A stretch of DNA of 64,000 nt from Allobosea lathyri (GCF_900108245.1 NZ_FNUY01000002.1:124001-188000), one strand, 5' to 3'. Positions 17,735 through 26,567 are shown, counted from the first letter of the stretch. A program made the numbers and translations. Notes: generated by a model from the letters alone, not told the origin.

Positions 17735-18671
17735 CGCAATCATTGCAGCACTCTTCCTGATCCTGGGCGGCCAACAGGCTGTTTGGGCTCAGGATGTCGT
17801 GAACGGACGCGCGCCGCCGATCCCGCCGCGCCCGATTCCCGGCATTGCTCTGCCCGAGCCCGAGGATGCGCCAGCACGCGCGCCCGGGGGCGCGACGATT
17901 GCTCCTTCGCCAAGCGGCCCAGCCGCCCATACGGCGCTGCCGCTGGTTCCCTTCAGCAGCGCGCGCGACGCGATCCGCGCCTGGATGCGCGATTCCTCAG
18001 CCGGCGATCAGGTCGGGGCGGTGCGAGCGCTGGAATATGCCGCCTCGCAGGGACATCTGACCGCACAGTTCAAGCTGGGGCGGATGTATGCCGGTGGCGA
18101 GGGTGTCTCCACCAACGATCTCAAGGCGTTCGAATACTTCTCGAAGATCGCGGACGAGAACGCCGACGCCATTCCCGGCACGGCCGATGGCCGTATCGTC
18201 GGCAGTGCCTTCGTGGCGCTCGGCGGCTATTTCATCGACGGCATCAAGGGCAGCTATGTTCAGCCCAATGCCGATCGTGCCTTCGACATGTTCCACTATG
18301 CAGCCTCCTATTTCGGCGACCCGGAAGGCCAGTACAATCTGGGCCGTCTCTACATGAAGGGGCAGGGCACGCGCCGCGATGCGCGTCAGGCCGCTCGTTG
18401 GATGAAGCTGGCCGCCGAGAAGGGCCATGCGCCCGCAAGGGCCGTCTTCGGCGACATGCTGCTGCGTGGTGGCGAAGGCGTGCCGCGCCAGCCGGTGCTT
18501 GGCCTGATGTGGCTGTCGCTGGCGCGCGAAGGCGCCGATCCGGGCCGGGAAAGCTGGATCATCGAGCGGCATGATGCAGCTTTTGCCGCTGCCTCCGCCC
18601 CCGACCGCACGGCCGCGCTCGCTCTGGTCGAACGCCAGCAGGTTGCCGGAAGCCGCAGCCCCGAGCGCTGA
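17721..18671 (+). CDS. Periplasmic Sel1-repeat protein, ExoR-like
   Basis: A 316-residue exported protein. It has a signal peptide ([25 protein letters not shown]), a Pro/Ala-rich linker to about residue 75, and then Sel1-like repeats ([89 protein letters not shown]). The repeat order and spacing resemble ExoR of Sinorhizobium, the periplasmic inhibitor of ExoS-ChvI signalling that controls exopolysaccharide and motility. Homology to ExoR is my inference from recalled sequence. The ATG overlaps the ilvD stop by 14 nt, so the two are probably translationally coupled. The ExoS/ChvI partners are not in this window. Confidence 0.75.
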   Translation: MRISDAIIAALFLILGGQQAVWAQDVVNGRAPPIPPRPIPGIALPEPEDAPARAPGGATIAPSPSGPAAHTALPLVPFSSARDAIRAWMRDSSAGDQVGAVRALEYAASQGHLTAQFKLGRMYAGGEGVSTNDLKAFEYFSKIADENADAIPGTADGRIVGSAFVALGGYFIDGIKGSYVQPNADRAFDMFHYAASYFGDPEGQYNLGRLYMKGQGTRRDARQAARWMKLAAEKGHAPARAVFGDMLLRGGEGVPRQPVLGLMWLSLAREGADPGRESWIIERHDAAFAAASAPDRTAALALVERQQVAGSRSPER

Positions 18672-18736
18672 GCGCCACTGCATCCACCTTATCATGCCAC
18701 GCGTAGTCCCGAGCAGATCCACAGGGACTGTCCGCG

Positions 18737-19108
18737 ATGCGCAATGCCAATCTTGTCCGACTGCTCAGCGCTCTGCTGGCCGGGCTCGCCGTTTCAACGG
18801 TCGGTGCTCAGGAGAATTATGAAACCTGGGCGCCACTCGCCGATCCGTTTCCCAGCACTGGTGGCAACGGAATCATGATTCACGACTACGATCCGGTCGT
18901 GACCGACGGCACATGCACGACAAAGTTCCGTGCGGTCGAGCCCAATGGCACGACCTATCACAACAGCATCACGTTCGAGGCGGTCGAGGTGCAGGGCGGG
19001 GTGCTCTGCACCCACGGCAAATGGCGTTCGGCTGATGGCAGCGCGACGGGCACGACGCCGTTTCGCGTCTTCATCAAAGGCGGGTTGAAACGGGGCTCTG
19101 CCGACTAG
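18737..19108 (+). CDS. Small secreted protein of unknown function
   Basis: A 123-residue protein with a clear signal peptide (MRNANLVRLLSALLAGLAVSTVGAQ). The mature part of about 98 residues contains two cysteines (Cys60, Cys91) able to form one disulfide, and a beta-rich pattern (TCTTKFRAVEPNGTTYHNSITFEAVEVQGGVLCTHGKW). No family is recognised. It lies 65 nt after the exoR-like gene on the same strand and may be co-transcribed. Confidence 0.65.
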   Translation: MRNANLVRLLSALLAGLAVSTVGAQENYETWAPLADPFPSTGGNGIMIHDYDPVVTDGTCTTKFRAVEPNGTTYHNSITFEAVEVQGGVLCTHGKWRSADGSATGTTPFRVFIKGGLKRGSAD

Positions 19109-19138
19109 GGACGCGCAGATGGCGAAGGCCCCGCTGCC

Positions 19139-19924
19139 TCAGGCGGCGCGCAACTCCACCATCACCGGCACATGATCAGATGGCTTGTCCCAGCCGCGGA
19201 CGTGCTTGACGATCGACACGCCGTCCAGCCTGTCGGCCGCCTGCGGCGAGAGCAGGAGATGGTCGATGCGGATGCCGTTGTTTCGCTGCCAGGCGCCGGC
19301 CTGATAGTCCCAGAAGGTGTAGAGACCGCCATCATCGGTCGTCGAGCGCAGGGCTTCGGTCAGGCCGAGATTGAGCAGGCCGCGAAACGCCGTGCGCGTC
19401 TGGGGCAGGAACAGCGCATCATGGACCCAGGCGGCGGGGTCGCGGGCATCGCGCGCCTCGGGGATGACGTTGTAATCGCCCGCCAGCACCAGCGGCTCCT
19501 CCTGTGCGAGCAACATGCGCGCATGGGCGGTCAGCCGTCGCATCCAGCCGAGCTTGTAGGGATATTTCTCGGTATTCGGCGGGTTGCCGTTGGGCAGATA
19601 GATCGTGGCCAGCCGCACCACGCCATTGCCGAGCGGCAGGATGCCTTCGAGGTAACGTGCCTGCTCATCGGCCTCATCACCCGGCAGCCCGCGCCTGACA
19701 TCCTCGAGCTTGACGCGGCTGATGATGGCGACGCCGTTGAAGGTCTTCTGGCCGTGGGTCTCCACATGCCAGCCGGCCTCCTCGATCTCGCTGCGGGGAA
19801 AGTCCGCATCGACGCATTTGATCTCCTGCAGGCAGAGCGCATCGGGCTCAGCCTCCTTCAGGAAATCCAGGAGGTGGCCGAGCCGCTGGCGGACGGAGTT
19901 GACGTTCCAGGTGGCGATGCGCAC
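19139..19924 (-). CDS. xthA: Exodeoxyribonuclease III (AP endonuclease)
   Basis: EEP-family nuclease, about 261 residues, acting in base-excision repair at abasic sites and 3' blocked ends. Motifs in order are MRIATWNVNSVRQRL, CLQEIKC (catalytic Glu), NGVAIISR, GDYNVIPEARD (Asp/Asn), TFWDYQAGAWQRNNGIRIDHLLLS and the final PSDHVPVMVEL (catalytic Asp-His). I choose the GTG start at 19924, which restores the family N-terminus and has GGAG 7 nt upstream. The longer ATG frame from 19990 adds 22 unsupported residues. Confidence 0.92.
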   Translation of the reverse strand: MRIATWNVNSVRQRLGHLLDFLKEAEPDALCLQEIKCVDADFPRSEIEEAGWHVETHGQKTFNGVAIISRVKLEDVRRGLPGDEADEQARYLEGILPLGNGVVRLATIYLPNGNPPNTEKYPYKLGWMRRLTAHARMLLAQEEPLVLAGDYNVIPEARDARDPAAWVHDALFLPQTRTAFRGLLNLGLTEALRSTTDDGGLYTFWDYQAGAWQRNNGIRIDHLLLSPQAADRLDGVSIVKHVRGWDKPSDHVPVMVELRAA

Positions 19925-20037
19925 GGGCGGCTCCGATTCAGACGAAGCTGAGATAAGCGGCAGGATCGCTGCCATGGCAACCCCGTTCAAGCCAAAGGTT
20001 GGCAGGAGCAGGCTGGCAGGAGCGGGTCTGCAGTTAC

Positions 20038-20067
20038 AAAAAACCTCCCCGCATCGCTGCGGGGAGG
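20038..20067 (-). terminator. Intrinsic terminator of the BA14K-family gene
   Basis: On minus, CCTCCCCGCA pairs with TGCGGGGAGG around a 4-nt loop and is followed directly by TTTTTT. This textbook structure lies about 30 nt past the stop at 20096. Confidence 0.9.
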
Positions 20068-20095
20068 CTGTCGGTCGCGAGGACAGTGCCCGGTC

Positions 20096-20542
20096 TCAGG
20101 GGCAGGCGCGGACCACGCCGCCATTACCGATATAGGTGCCGGTTTCCGGGTCGTAGCTGCGGAAGCGGCGCGAGCAATAGGCGATCGCATCTGCGTCAGG
20201 CGAGGCATAGACCGGGGCGGGGGCCGGATAGACCGGGACCGGATCGTAGTAGCGCGGCTGCGCTGCGAGAGCGCCAACGGCAAGCGCGCCAAGCGCGCCT
20301 GCCGCGATGCCGGCGCCGACGGCCGCGCCGCGGCCGCCACGATAATAACCGCCGCGATAGCCGTAACGCGGGCCATAGCCGTAGCCATAGCGGCGATACT
20401 GCACGGTCTCGACGAGATCAGTCCCGCCCTGAGCGAGCGCAACGGCAGATCCGGCCGTTGCCGCAATCGGCGCGGCCGAAGCCGGCGCGGCGATCAGGGT
20501 GCCCGCTGCGAGAGCCGCCGCGATGGTCAGGGTCTTGATCAT
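20096..20542 (-). CDS. BA14K-family secreted protein
   Basis: A 148-residue exported protein. It has a signal peptide to about residue 24 (ASAAPIAA), a Tyr/Gly/Arg-rich stretch (YRRYGYGYGPRYGYRGGYYRGGRG), a Gly/Ala-rich hydrophobic segment (AAVGAGIAAGALGALAVGALAA) and the C-terminal BA14K motif AIAYCSRRFRSYDPETGTYIGNGGVVRACP. The Cys pair, RFRSYDP and TGTY are diagnostic. BA14K was described in Brucella as an immunoreactive lectin-like protein, and its role in free-living relatives is unclear. A strong terminator follows. Confidence 0.85.
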   Translation of the reverse strand: MIKTLTIAAALAAGTLIAAPASAAPIAATAGSAVALAQGGTDLVETVQYRRYGYGYGPRYGYRGGYYRGGRGAAVGAGIAAGALGALAVGALAAQPRYYDPVPVYPAPAPVYASPDADAIAYCSRRFRSYDPETGTYIGNGGVVRACP

Positions 20543-20789
20543 GAGAAATCTCCTCCTCTCCGAGGTGAGAGGAACGCCGGATGTTCCTCTATTGTGACAT
20601 AACCTACGCAGTCCGGACGTATCAGGGAAGCGTGACGTACGATATCGGCGAAATTTCGGCCCTCAATCGCGCCGGAGCCCAATCTATCCGTAGACTCATG
20701 CCCGTGCTTGCGCGTTTCGCACTTGCACCCCATTTAGCCTGCTCGCAATTTTTCGTCGCATCATTCATTCGAAGGACCCCGAACAGCCC

Positions 20790-21365
20790 ATGTCGCACCC
20801 TGGCGAAACTCCCCGGATACCTGCCATCGCTCAGGCCATGCGGCCGTTGCCCTTTCTGATCTTCAGTTCACGCTGGCTGCAGCTGCCGCTTTATCTCGGC
20901 CTGATCGTGGCTCAGTGCGTCTATGTCTTCCTGTTCCTCAAGGAGCTCTGGCATCTCGTCACCCATGCCACGTCCTTCGGCGAGCAGCAGATCATGCTTG
21001 TGGTGCTGGGCCTGATCGATGTGGTGATGATCTCGAACCTGCTGATCATGGTCATCATCGGCGGCTACGAGACCTTCGTCTCGCGGCTTGGCCTGCAGGA
21101 TCATCCCGACCAGCCGGAATGGCTGAGCCACGTCAATGCCAGCGTTCTCAAGATCAAGCTCGCCATGGCGATCATCGGCATCTCGTCGATCCACCTGCTG
21201 CGGACCTTCATCGAGGCCGGCAATATCGGCAGTGCCGGCCGCACGACGGACTATACCGAGACGGGAATCATCCTGCAGACGGTGATCCATGTCGTCTTCA
21301 TCTTTTCGGCCATCGGCATCGCCTGGGTCGACAAGATGACCGTGCCGACCGGCAAGGGGCATTGA
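20790..21365 (+). CDS. UPF0114 (YqhA-family) membrane protein
   Basis: A 191-residue inner-membrane protein with about four helices (SSRWLQLPLYLGLIVAQCVYVFLFL, MLVVLGLIDVVMISNLLIMVIIGGYE, LKIKLAMAIIGISSIHLLRTF, VIHVVFIFSAIGIAWVDKM). The phrases SRWLQLPLYLGLIVAQ and GGYETFVSRL are family hallmarks (TIGR00645/YqhA). The function is unknown. It stands alone and converges on trpE. Confidence 0.88.
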   Translation: MSHPGETPRIPAIAQAMRPLPFLIFSSRWLQLPLYLGLIVAQCVYVFLFLKELWHLVTHATSFGEQQIMLVVLGLIDVVMISNLLIMVIIGGYETFVSRLGLQDHPDQPEWLSHVNASVLKIKLAMAIIGISSIHLLRTFIEAGNIGSAGRTTDYTETGIILQTVIHVVFIFSAIGIAWVDKMTVPTGKGH

Positions 21366-21387
21366 GGCGCCGCTGATCCGGAGATGC

Positions 21388-21413
21388 GCTCCCGTCCGCG
21401 AAGGGGCGGGAGC
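21388..21413. terminator. Hairpin between convergent yqhA-like gene and trpE
   Basis: GCTCCCG (21388-21394) pairs with CGGGAGC (21407-21413). It sits centrally in the 64-nt gap between the two stop codons and could serve both strands, although it lacks a clear U-run. Confidence 0.45.
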
Positions 21414-21429
21414 CGATCTTCAGGAGAGG

Positions 21430-22965
21430 TTACTGGCCTCGGCCAGCCCGCGCCGCGAAACGGATCGCTTCTTCGGCTGCCCTGAACAGGGCCTTGGCCT
21501 TGTTGACGCATTCGGTCTGCTCGGAGGCTGGGTTCGAATCGTAGACGATGCCGGCGCCGGCCTGGACATGCATGCGCCCGTCCTTGACGATAGCGGTGCG
21601 CAGGACGATGCAGGTGTCCATCTCGCCACTGGCGCCGAAATACCCGATGCAGCCGCCATAGGCGCCCCGCGCATCGCGCTCCAGCTCGTCGATGATCTCC
21701 ATCGCCCGGACTTTCGGCGCGCCCGAGACCGTGCCGGCGGGGAAACCGGCCGATAGCGCCGCCAGTGCATCATTCTGCGGATCGATCTCGCCTTCGACAT
21801 TCGAGACGATGTGCATGACCTGGCTGTAGCGCTCGACGAAGAAGGAATCCGTCACCTTCACCGTGCCGATCTTGGCCACGCGGCCGACATCGTTGCGGCC
21901 GAGATCGAGCAGCATCAGGTGCTCGGCGCGCTCCTTGGGATCGGCCAGCAGCTCCTCAGCAAGCGCGTTGTCTTCGCCCACCGTCGCCCCGCGCCGGCGC
22001 GTGCCGGCGATCGGGCGGATGGTGACGGTGTCGTCACGCAGGCGCACCAGGATTTCCGGGCTGGAGCAGACGATCTGGTAGTCGGTGAAATCGAGATAGC
22101 AGAGGAAGGGCGCCGGATTGACCCGCCTCAACGCCCGGTAGAGCGCGAAGGGTGACAAGGCGAAGGGCGCCTCGAAACGCTGCGAGAGCACGACCTGGAA
22201 GATGTCCCCGGCGCGGATGTAGTCCTGCGCCGTCGCGACCATGTCGTGGAATTCGGCCTCGCTCGTATTCGAGACGATAGCCGGCTCGGGCAGGTTGGCG
22301 ACGTCGATGGCGGCTTCCAGGGGCAGGGAGCCCTCCAGGGCCCGCACGACCGCCTCCAGCCGCTCCTGGGCGCTCTCATAGGCCGCGCGTGCCGCTATGC
22401 CCGGCTGGTGGCGCACGGGCGTCACCACATGGATCTCGTCGCGGATCGAATCGAACACGACCATCAGCGTCGGCCGGGTGAGAATGGCGTCGGGCACGCC
22501 GGTGCCCGTCTCCTTCGGCTCCGGCAGGCGCTCCATCAGGCGCACCATGTCGTAGCCGAGATAGCCGAAGACGCCGGCCGCCATAGGCGGCAGGATCTCG
22601 CCCGTCGGTTGCGCGCCATCGGGAATGGCGCTTTCGTCCAGAAGCGCCCGCAGGCTCTCGAAAGCCGGGCGCGGATCGGCCAGGAAGCTGTCGCCCAAAG
22701 CGGGGCGGCAGAGCGAGGCTTCGCCATGATGGCAGCGCCAGATCAGGTCGGGCTCAAGGCCGATCATCGAATAGCGCCCGCGTACCGCACCGCCCTCGAC
22801 GGATTCCAGCAGGAAGGCCGGCCCCGTCGTGGCATGGCGCAGTTTCAGGAAGGCCGCGACCGGCGTTTCGCAATCGCCAACCAGGACCTGGCGCAGCAGT
22901 TGCGGCGTGCGGGCCTCATAGCCTTGCGCGAACTGCTCGAACTCCTGAAAGGGCTGAGCCGTCAA
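21430..22965 (-). CDS. trpE: Anthranilate synthase component I
   Basis: Chorismate-to-anthranilate enzyme, large subunit, 511 residues, the first step of tryptophan synthesis. It has the N-terminal regulatory region (ETPVAAFLKLRHATTGPAFLLESVEGGAVRGRYSMIG) and the chorismate-binding domain (FQVVLSQRF, PIAGTRRRGAT, LVMLLDLGRNDVGRV-like, FPAGTVSGAPKVRAMEIIDELE, GCIGYFGASGEMDTCIVLRTA). The start is TTG at 22965. Its TTG overlaps the TGA of ppiD, and GGAGG lies 9 nt upstream, while the first in-frame ATG would remove about 65 conserved residues. trpG, trpD and trpC do not follow, so TrpG must be encoded elsewhere. Confidence 0.93.
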   Translation of the reverse strand: MTAQPFQEFEQFAQGYEARTPQLLRQVLVGDCETPVAAFLKLRHATTGPAFLLESVEGGAVRGRYSMIGLEPDLIWRCHHGEASLCRPALGDSFLADPRPAFESLRALLDESAIPDGAQPTGEILPPMAAGVFGYLGYDMVRLMERLPEPKETGTGVPDAILTRPTLMVVFDSIRDEIHVVTPVRHQPGIAARAAYESAQERLEAVVRALEGSLPLEAAIDVANLPEPAIVSNTSEAEFHDMVATAQDYIRAGDIFQVVLSQRFEAPFALSPFALYRALRRVNPAPFLCYLDFTDYQIVCSSPEILVRLRDDTVTIRPIAGTRRRGATVGEDNALAEELLADPKERAEHLMLLDLGRNDVGRVAKIGTVKVTDSFFVERYSQVMHIVSNVEGEIDPQNDALAALSAGFPAGTVSGAPKVRAMEIIDELERDARGAYGGCIGYFGASGEMDTCIVLRTAIVKDGRMHVQAGAGIVYDSNPASEQTECVNKAKALFRAAEEAIRFAARAGRGQ

Positions 22966-24887
22966 TTCTGCGCGCCTCCGGTGGCATTGCGGAAGGCCGT
23001 CTCGTTGATGCTGACGCCGAGCTCGGACTGACGCTTGCCGACATATTGGGTCAGGATGTCCTCGCTGACGCTCGAACCGAGCAGGCGGGCGAAATTCTCG
23101 GCCTCCTGCGTGGTGCGGGCGTAGCTCGGCACAGTCGCCGAATCGACCTTGAACAGGATGCGCCCGCCATCGGCGCCGGCGGCGGAGTTGCCCGCGGAGT
23201 TGCTCTGGCCGACAACGGTGCCGAAAATCAGGCTCACCACATTGCTCGGGAGTTCGGGGCGCTGATCCTGGCGGCCAAGATCGGCCGCCTGCTCGATGGT
23301 CAGCCCGGCCGAGGCCGCGACAGCGTCGAACGCTTCGCCCTTGTCGAGCCGCTCGACCAGTTCGCGGGTCTTCGCCGACAGCCGCGACGCGACTTCGTCG
23401 GCACGCCATTGCGCCTCGACCTGCGTCTTGACCTCGTCAAAGGTCCGCTCGCGGGCCGGGTCGATCTTGGTGACATCGAACCAGACATAGCCATTGTCGC
23501 GAGCTACGCGGATGGCCTCGTTGTCGACGCCGATATCGGAGCGGAAAATCGCCTGAACGGTCGCCTCGGCGCCGGGCAGGGCCGGCTCCTGCGAGCCATT
23601 GGCGTTGCGCAGGGCGGCATCGACAGGGCCTAGCGTGCGCAGCGGCAGGTTGAACTCCCTTGCGATCTCCGCCAACGGCTTGGCCGACGCGCGCTGATCC
23701 TCGATCTTGTCGTGCAGTTCGGTGATCTGGCTCGATGCCCGGCTGGTCGCGAGTTCCGTCCGGACCTCGGCCGCGACCTCTTCGAACGGCCGCACGTGTT
23801 CCGGCGTGATCGTCGTGACACGGAGCAGAACGGGCCCGAACGCGCTCGTCACAGGCGCGCTGACGGCTCCCTGCGCCAGCGCGAAGGCGGCTTCGCGCAC
23901 GATGGGGTCGAATACCTGGCTGCGCGTGAAGGTGCCGAGCGTCAGGTCGGCGGCCGCGACATTGCGCGCGGTCGCGATTGCGTCGAAGGTTTCGCCGGCA
24001 TCGATCCTGGCCTTGGCGGCCTGCGCCTCCTCGGCATTGGGGAAGGTGATCTGCTGGATGGTGCGCTGCTCGGGCGTTGTAAAACGCTGCGCCTTGATCT
24101 CCTCATAGCGCGCCTTGGCATCGGCATCGCCGATCTTGCCGGGATCGGCGAGGGTTTCCGCCGAGATCGCGAGCACGTTGGCCGTGCGGTATTCGGGCGC
24201 GCGGAACGCGGTCTTGCGCTCGTCGAAGAACGTCTTGAGCTGCGCTTCGGTGGGCGCCGCGATCTCGCCGACGGCGCTGGCGGGAACATGAGCGAAAGTG
24301 ATCGCACGCTTCTCGTTGCGCAGGCGATGACCGAGTTCCTGTAGGGCGCCGGGCGCTGCGACGGCGCCGACGACCATTTCGGCGATCTGCTGGCGCAGAA
24401 TGGTGGCGCGCTGCTCGCGCACATAGACCTGCTCGGTGAAGCCGTTCGAGCGCAGCAATTCGTTGAAGCGGGCCGCGGAAAAATTGCCGGACGCGTCACG
24501 GAAGACCGGGTCGTCGAAAATCAGATTGCGGATGGTCTCGTCCGAGACCGCCAGACGCATGTTGCGGGCCGTCTGGTCGAGCGTCGCCTCGGTCACGAGC
24601 CGCGAGAGCACCTGCCGGTCGAGGCCCAGCGCACGCGCCATGTCGGGCGTGATCTGGCGGCGCTGCTGGCGCGTCAGATTCTGGATCTCGTTTTGATAGG
24701 CGGTGCGCATCTGCTCCAGCCCGATCTCGGTCTTGCCGACCCGGGCAACGGAATTGCGGCCATAGCCCTGGAAAATATCGCCGATGCCCCAGATCGCAAA
24801 GGAGAGGATCAGGAAGCCGAACATAACGGTGATGATGAGCTTGCCTATGAAGCTCTGCCCCGCTTTGCGGATGCCCTGCATCATCAT
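22962..24887 (-). CDS. ppiD: Membrane-anchored periplasmic peptidyl-prolyl isomerase, PpiD-like
   Basis: A 641-residue periplasmic chaperone with an N-in membrane anchor (GKLIITVMFGFLILSFAIWGIGDIF, about residues 13-38), a SurA_N-like helical region and a parvulin-type domain (about residues 260-370, PEQRTIQQITFPNAEEAQAAKARIDAG...). The family helps outer-membrane and exported proteins fold at the Sec exit. The three consecutive ATGs at 24887, 24884 and 24881 are all plausible starts. The frame continues open upstream through the intergenic palindrome but shows no similarity there. The gene is translationally coupled to trpE and divergent from tpiA. Confidence 0.9.
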   Translation of the reverse strand: MMMQGIRKAGQSFIGKLIITVMFGFLILSFAIWGIGDIFQGYGRNSVARVGKTEIGLEQMRTAYQNEIQNLTRQQRRQITPDMARALGLDRQVLSRLVTEATLDQTARNMRLAVSDETIRNLIFDDPVFRDASGNFSAARFNELLRSNGFTEQVYVREQRATILRQQIAEMVVGAVAAPGALQELGHRLRNEKRAITFAHVPASAVGEIAAPTEAQLKTFFDERKTAFRAPEYRTANVLAISAETLADPGKIGDADAKARYEEIKAQRFTTPEQRTIQQITFPNAEEAQAAKARIDAGETFDAIATARNVAAADLTLGTFTRSQVFDPIVREAAFALAQGAVSAPVTSAFGPVLLRVTTITPEHVRPFEEVAAEVRTELATSRASSQITELHDKIEDQRASAKPLAEIAREFNLPLRTLGPVDAALRNANGSQEPALPGAEATVQAIFRSDIGVDNEAIRVARDNGYVWFDVTKIDPARERTFDEVKTQVEAQWRADEVASRLSAKTRELVERLDKGEAFDAVAASAGLTIEQAADLGRQDQRPELPSNVVSLIFGTVVGQSNSAGNSAAGADGGRILFKVDSATVPSYARTTQEAENFARLLGSSVSEDILTQYVGKRQSELGVSINETAFRNATGGAQN

Positions 24888-25049
24888 TGAAGCTGTCTTT
24901 CCCTGATCCTGATGCGCGACGGATCTCCCCGTCCACGCTTTTTGTCGGCGCTGCTTATAGGAACCGACGGCGCAAGCCGCAATCACCGCTGTGAAATCGT
25001 CTCCAACTGGCTGGTGACGATCGCGAGATCGGCCTTTCCGTGCCGATCG

Positions 25050-25097
25050 CTTCCGACGGAAAAACCGGTTTCCACTTTGCGGTATCATGCTCTAGAG
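25050..25097. repeat. Rhizobiales-type intergenic palindrome, copy 2
   Basis: The sequence from CGGAAAAACCGGTTTCC through TTTGCGGTATCATGCTCTAGAGC matches the core at 3056-3099 and ends in the TCTAGAGC box also found near 35920. It lies between divergent ppiD and tpiA, 29 nt before the tpiA start, so it is in or next to the tpiA promoter or leader. Confidence 0.6.
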
Positions 25098-25125
25098 CCG
25101 ACGCATCACTTTTTGGAGGTGCGAC

Positions 25126-25887
25126 GTGACGCGCAGCATCAGGCCCCTCGTGGCCGGCAACTGGAAGATGAACGGGCTGAAAGCCGACCTCGCCATCGCG
25201 GTCGAGGTTGCCAAGGGCTATGATGCCGGGCTGAAGGCCGCGGTCGATCTCGCGATCTGTCCACCCTCGACGCTGCTCTATCCCGCGACTGCAGCGCTGA
25301 TCGGTTCGCGCATCGCGACCGGCGGCCAGGATTGCAGCGTGCAAGTCAGCGGCGCTTTCACCGGCGAGGTTGCCGCCGCGATGCTCGCCGATTCCGGCGC
25401 GGCTTTCGCGATCGTCGGGCATTCGGAGCGGCGCACGCTGCATGGCGAGAGCAATGCCACGGTCAAGGCGAAGGCCGAGGCCGCACAGAAGGCTTTGCTC
25501 GTGCCGATTGTCTGCGTCGGCGAGACGAAGGACGAGCGCGAGGCCGGCAAGGCACTGGCTATCGTCAAGAAGCAGCTTCGTGGATCGGTTCCCGAAGGCT
25601 CTACGGCCGCCACGCTGGTCGTCGCGTATGAGCCTGTCTGGGCGATCGGCACAGGGCTGACGCCGACGGCAGCGGATGTGGCGGAAATGCATGAGGCGAT
25701 CCGCGCCGAGCTGGGCCGGTTGCTGGGCAAGGCGGCCGCCGCGGGCGTGCGCCTGCTCTATGGCGGCTCGGTCAAGCCCTCCAATGCGGCCGAGCTGATG
25801 AATGTCGCCCATGTCGACGGCGCGCTTGTCGGCGGCGCCAGCCTCAAGCCCGACGAGTTTCTGGCGATCGCGCGCGCTTGCGTCTGA
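25126..25887 (+). CDS. tpiA: Triose-phosphate isomerase
   Basis: Interconverts dihydroxyacetone phosphate and glyceraldehyde 3-phosphate in glycolysis. The 253-residue TIM barrel carries VAGNWKMNG (catalytic Lys), IVGHSERR (catalytic His), [10 protein letters not shown] (catalytic Glu and loop 6) and [16 protein letters not shown] (phosphate loop). The start is GTG at 25126 with GGAGG 6 nt upstream. secG follows on the same strand after 142 nt. Confidence 0.96.
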   Translation: MTRSIRPLVAGNWKMNGLKADLAIAVEVAKGYDAGLKAAVDLAICPPSTLLYPATAALIGSRIATGGQDCSVQVSGAFTGEVAAAMLADSGAAFAIVGHSERRTLHGESNATVKAKAEAAQKALLVPIVCVGETKDEREAGKALAIVKKQLRGSVPEGSTAATLVVAYEPVWAIGTGLTPTAADVAEMHEAIRAELGRLLGKAAAAGVRLLYGGSVKPSNAAELMNVAHVDGALVGGASLKPDEFLAIARACV

Positions 25888-26029
25888 CCTCGCGCCGTGA
25901 CGATGATGCAATTGCCGGGTGGTGTGTCCGGCAAGCGCGTGTTATGTGCCGCGCCGAGTTCGCCGAGAGCGAGCAAGAGGAGCGGGCAGCCCTTGGCGGA
26001 GGCCCGCGCCGTACCCATTTCGTGAGACT

Positions 26030-26428
26030 ATGCAAAACGTCCTCATCGTCATCCATCTGATCATCGTGGTCGCGCTCGTCGGCGTGGTCTTACTGCAGCG
26101 CTCCGAAGGCGGCGGCCTCGGCATGGGCTCGGGCGGCGGCGGGGCCGGCGGCTTCATGACCGGTCGAGGCCAGGCCAATGCCCTGACCCGCGCCACCGCG
26201 ATCCTGGCGGGCGCCTTTTTCCTGACTTCGATCGTGCTCGCCGTCATGGCGAATCGCGGCCGCGTGCAGCGCTCGATCATCGATGGCGCGCCGGGCACGA
26301 GCGCTCCTGCCAATCCGGGCGGGCCGAGCGCTCCCAACGCGGGCGGCGTACTCGACCAGCTTCGCCAGATGCAGGCGCCAGCGGGGGGCGCGCAGCCGCC
26401 GACACCGCCGGCAGCGCCGCAACAGTGA
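26030..26428 (+). CDS. secG: Preprotein translocase subunit SecG
   Basis: A 132-residue inner-membrane subunit of SecYEG. It has two membrane segments (VLIVIHLIIVVALVGVVLLQ and ATAILAGAFFLTSIVLAVMA) separated by the Gly-rich loop SEGGGLGMGSGGGGAGGFMTGRGQAN, the SecG signature. A Pro/Ala-rich tail of about 50 residues follows, as usual in alphaproteobacteria. The ATG at 26030 begins the conserved MQNVLIVIHL. A tandem hairpin array lies immediately downstream. Confidence 0.93.
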   Translation: MQNVLIVIHLIIVVALVGVVLLQRSEGGGLGMGSGGGGAGGFMTGRGQANALTRATAILAGAFFLTSIVLAVMANRGRVQRSIIDGAPGTSAPANPGGPSAPNAGGVLDQLRQMQAPAGGAQPPTPPAAPQQ

Positions 26429-26432
26429 CGAA

Positions 26433-26567
26433 AAGGGCAGGGGCCGGGAAACCGGCCCTTCTCTTTTAGGAAGGTTGCCGGGAAACCGGCCGTTCTTTTT
26501 TGAGAGGTGCGCCGGGCAACCGGCCCTTCTCTTTTAGGGAGGTCGCCGGGCAACCGGCGCTCTTTCT
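26433..26567 (+). repeat. Four hairpins in a 34-nt tandem array
   Basis: Four stems, each GCCGG/CCGGC or longer, are closed by GNRA-type loops GAAA (26448), GAAA (26482), GCAA (26516) and GCAA (26550). The loop starts are exactly 34 nt apart. Each stem is followed by a T-rich tail such as TTCTCTTTTAGG. The array starts 5 nt after the secG stop and ends 83 nt before pyrG. Each unit looks like an intrinsic terminator on plus, so the array may be a multiplied terminator between secG and pyrG. Confidence 0.85.

Noticed and set aside
15869-17743. A 624-codon open frame on minus across ilvD
   Set aside because: It is the antisense of a complete dihydroxy-acid dehydratase gene. High GC creates long open antisense frames, and the product has no recognisable domain.
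22966-23409. N-terminal extension of TrpE by 148 residues
   Set aside because: It is a frame-shifted reading of the ppiD coding sequence.
26433-26567. CRISPR-like regular repeats
   Set aside because: The whole 34-nt unit repeats without unique spacers, each unit is a terminator-like hairpin, and no cas genes are present.
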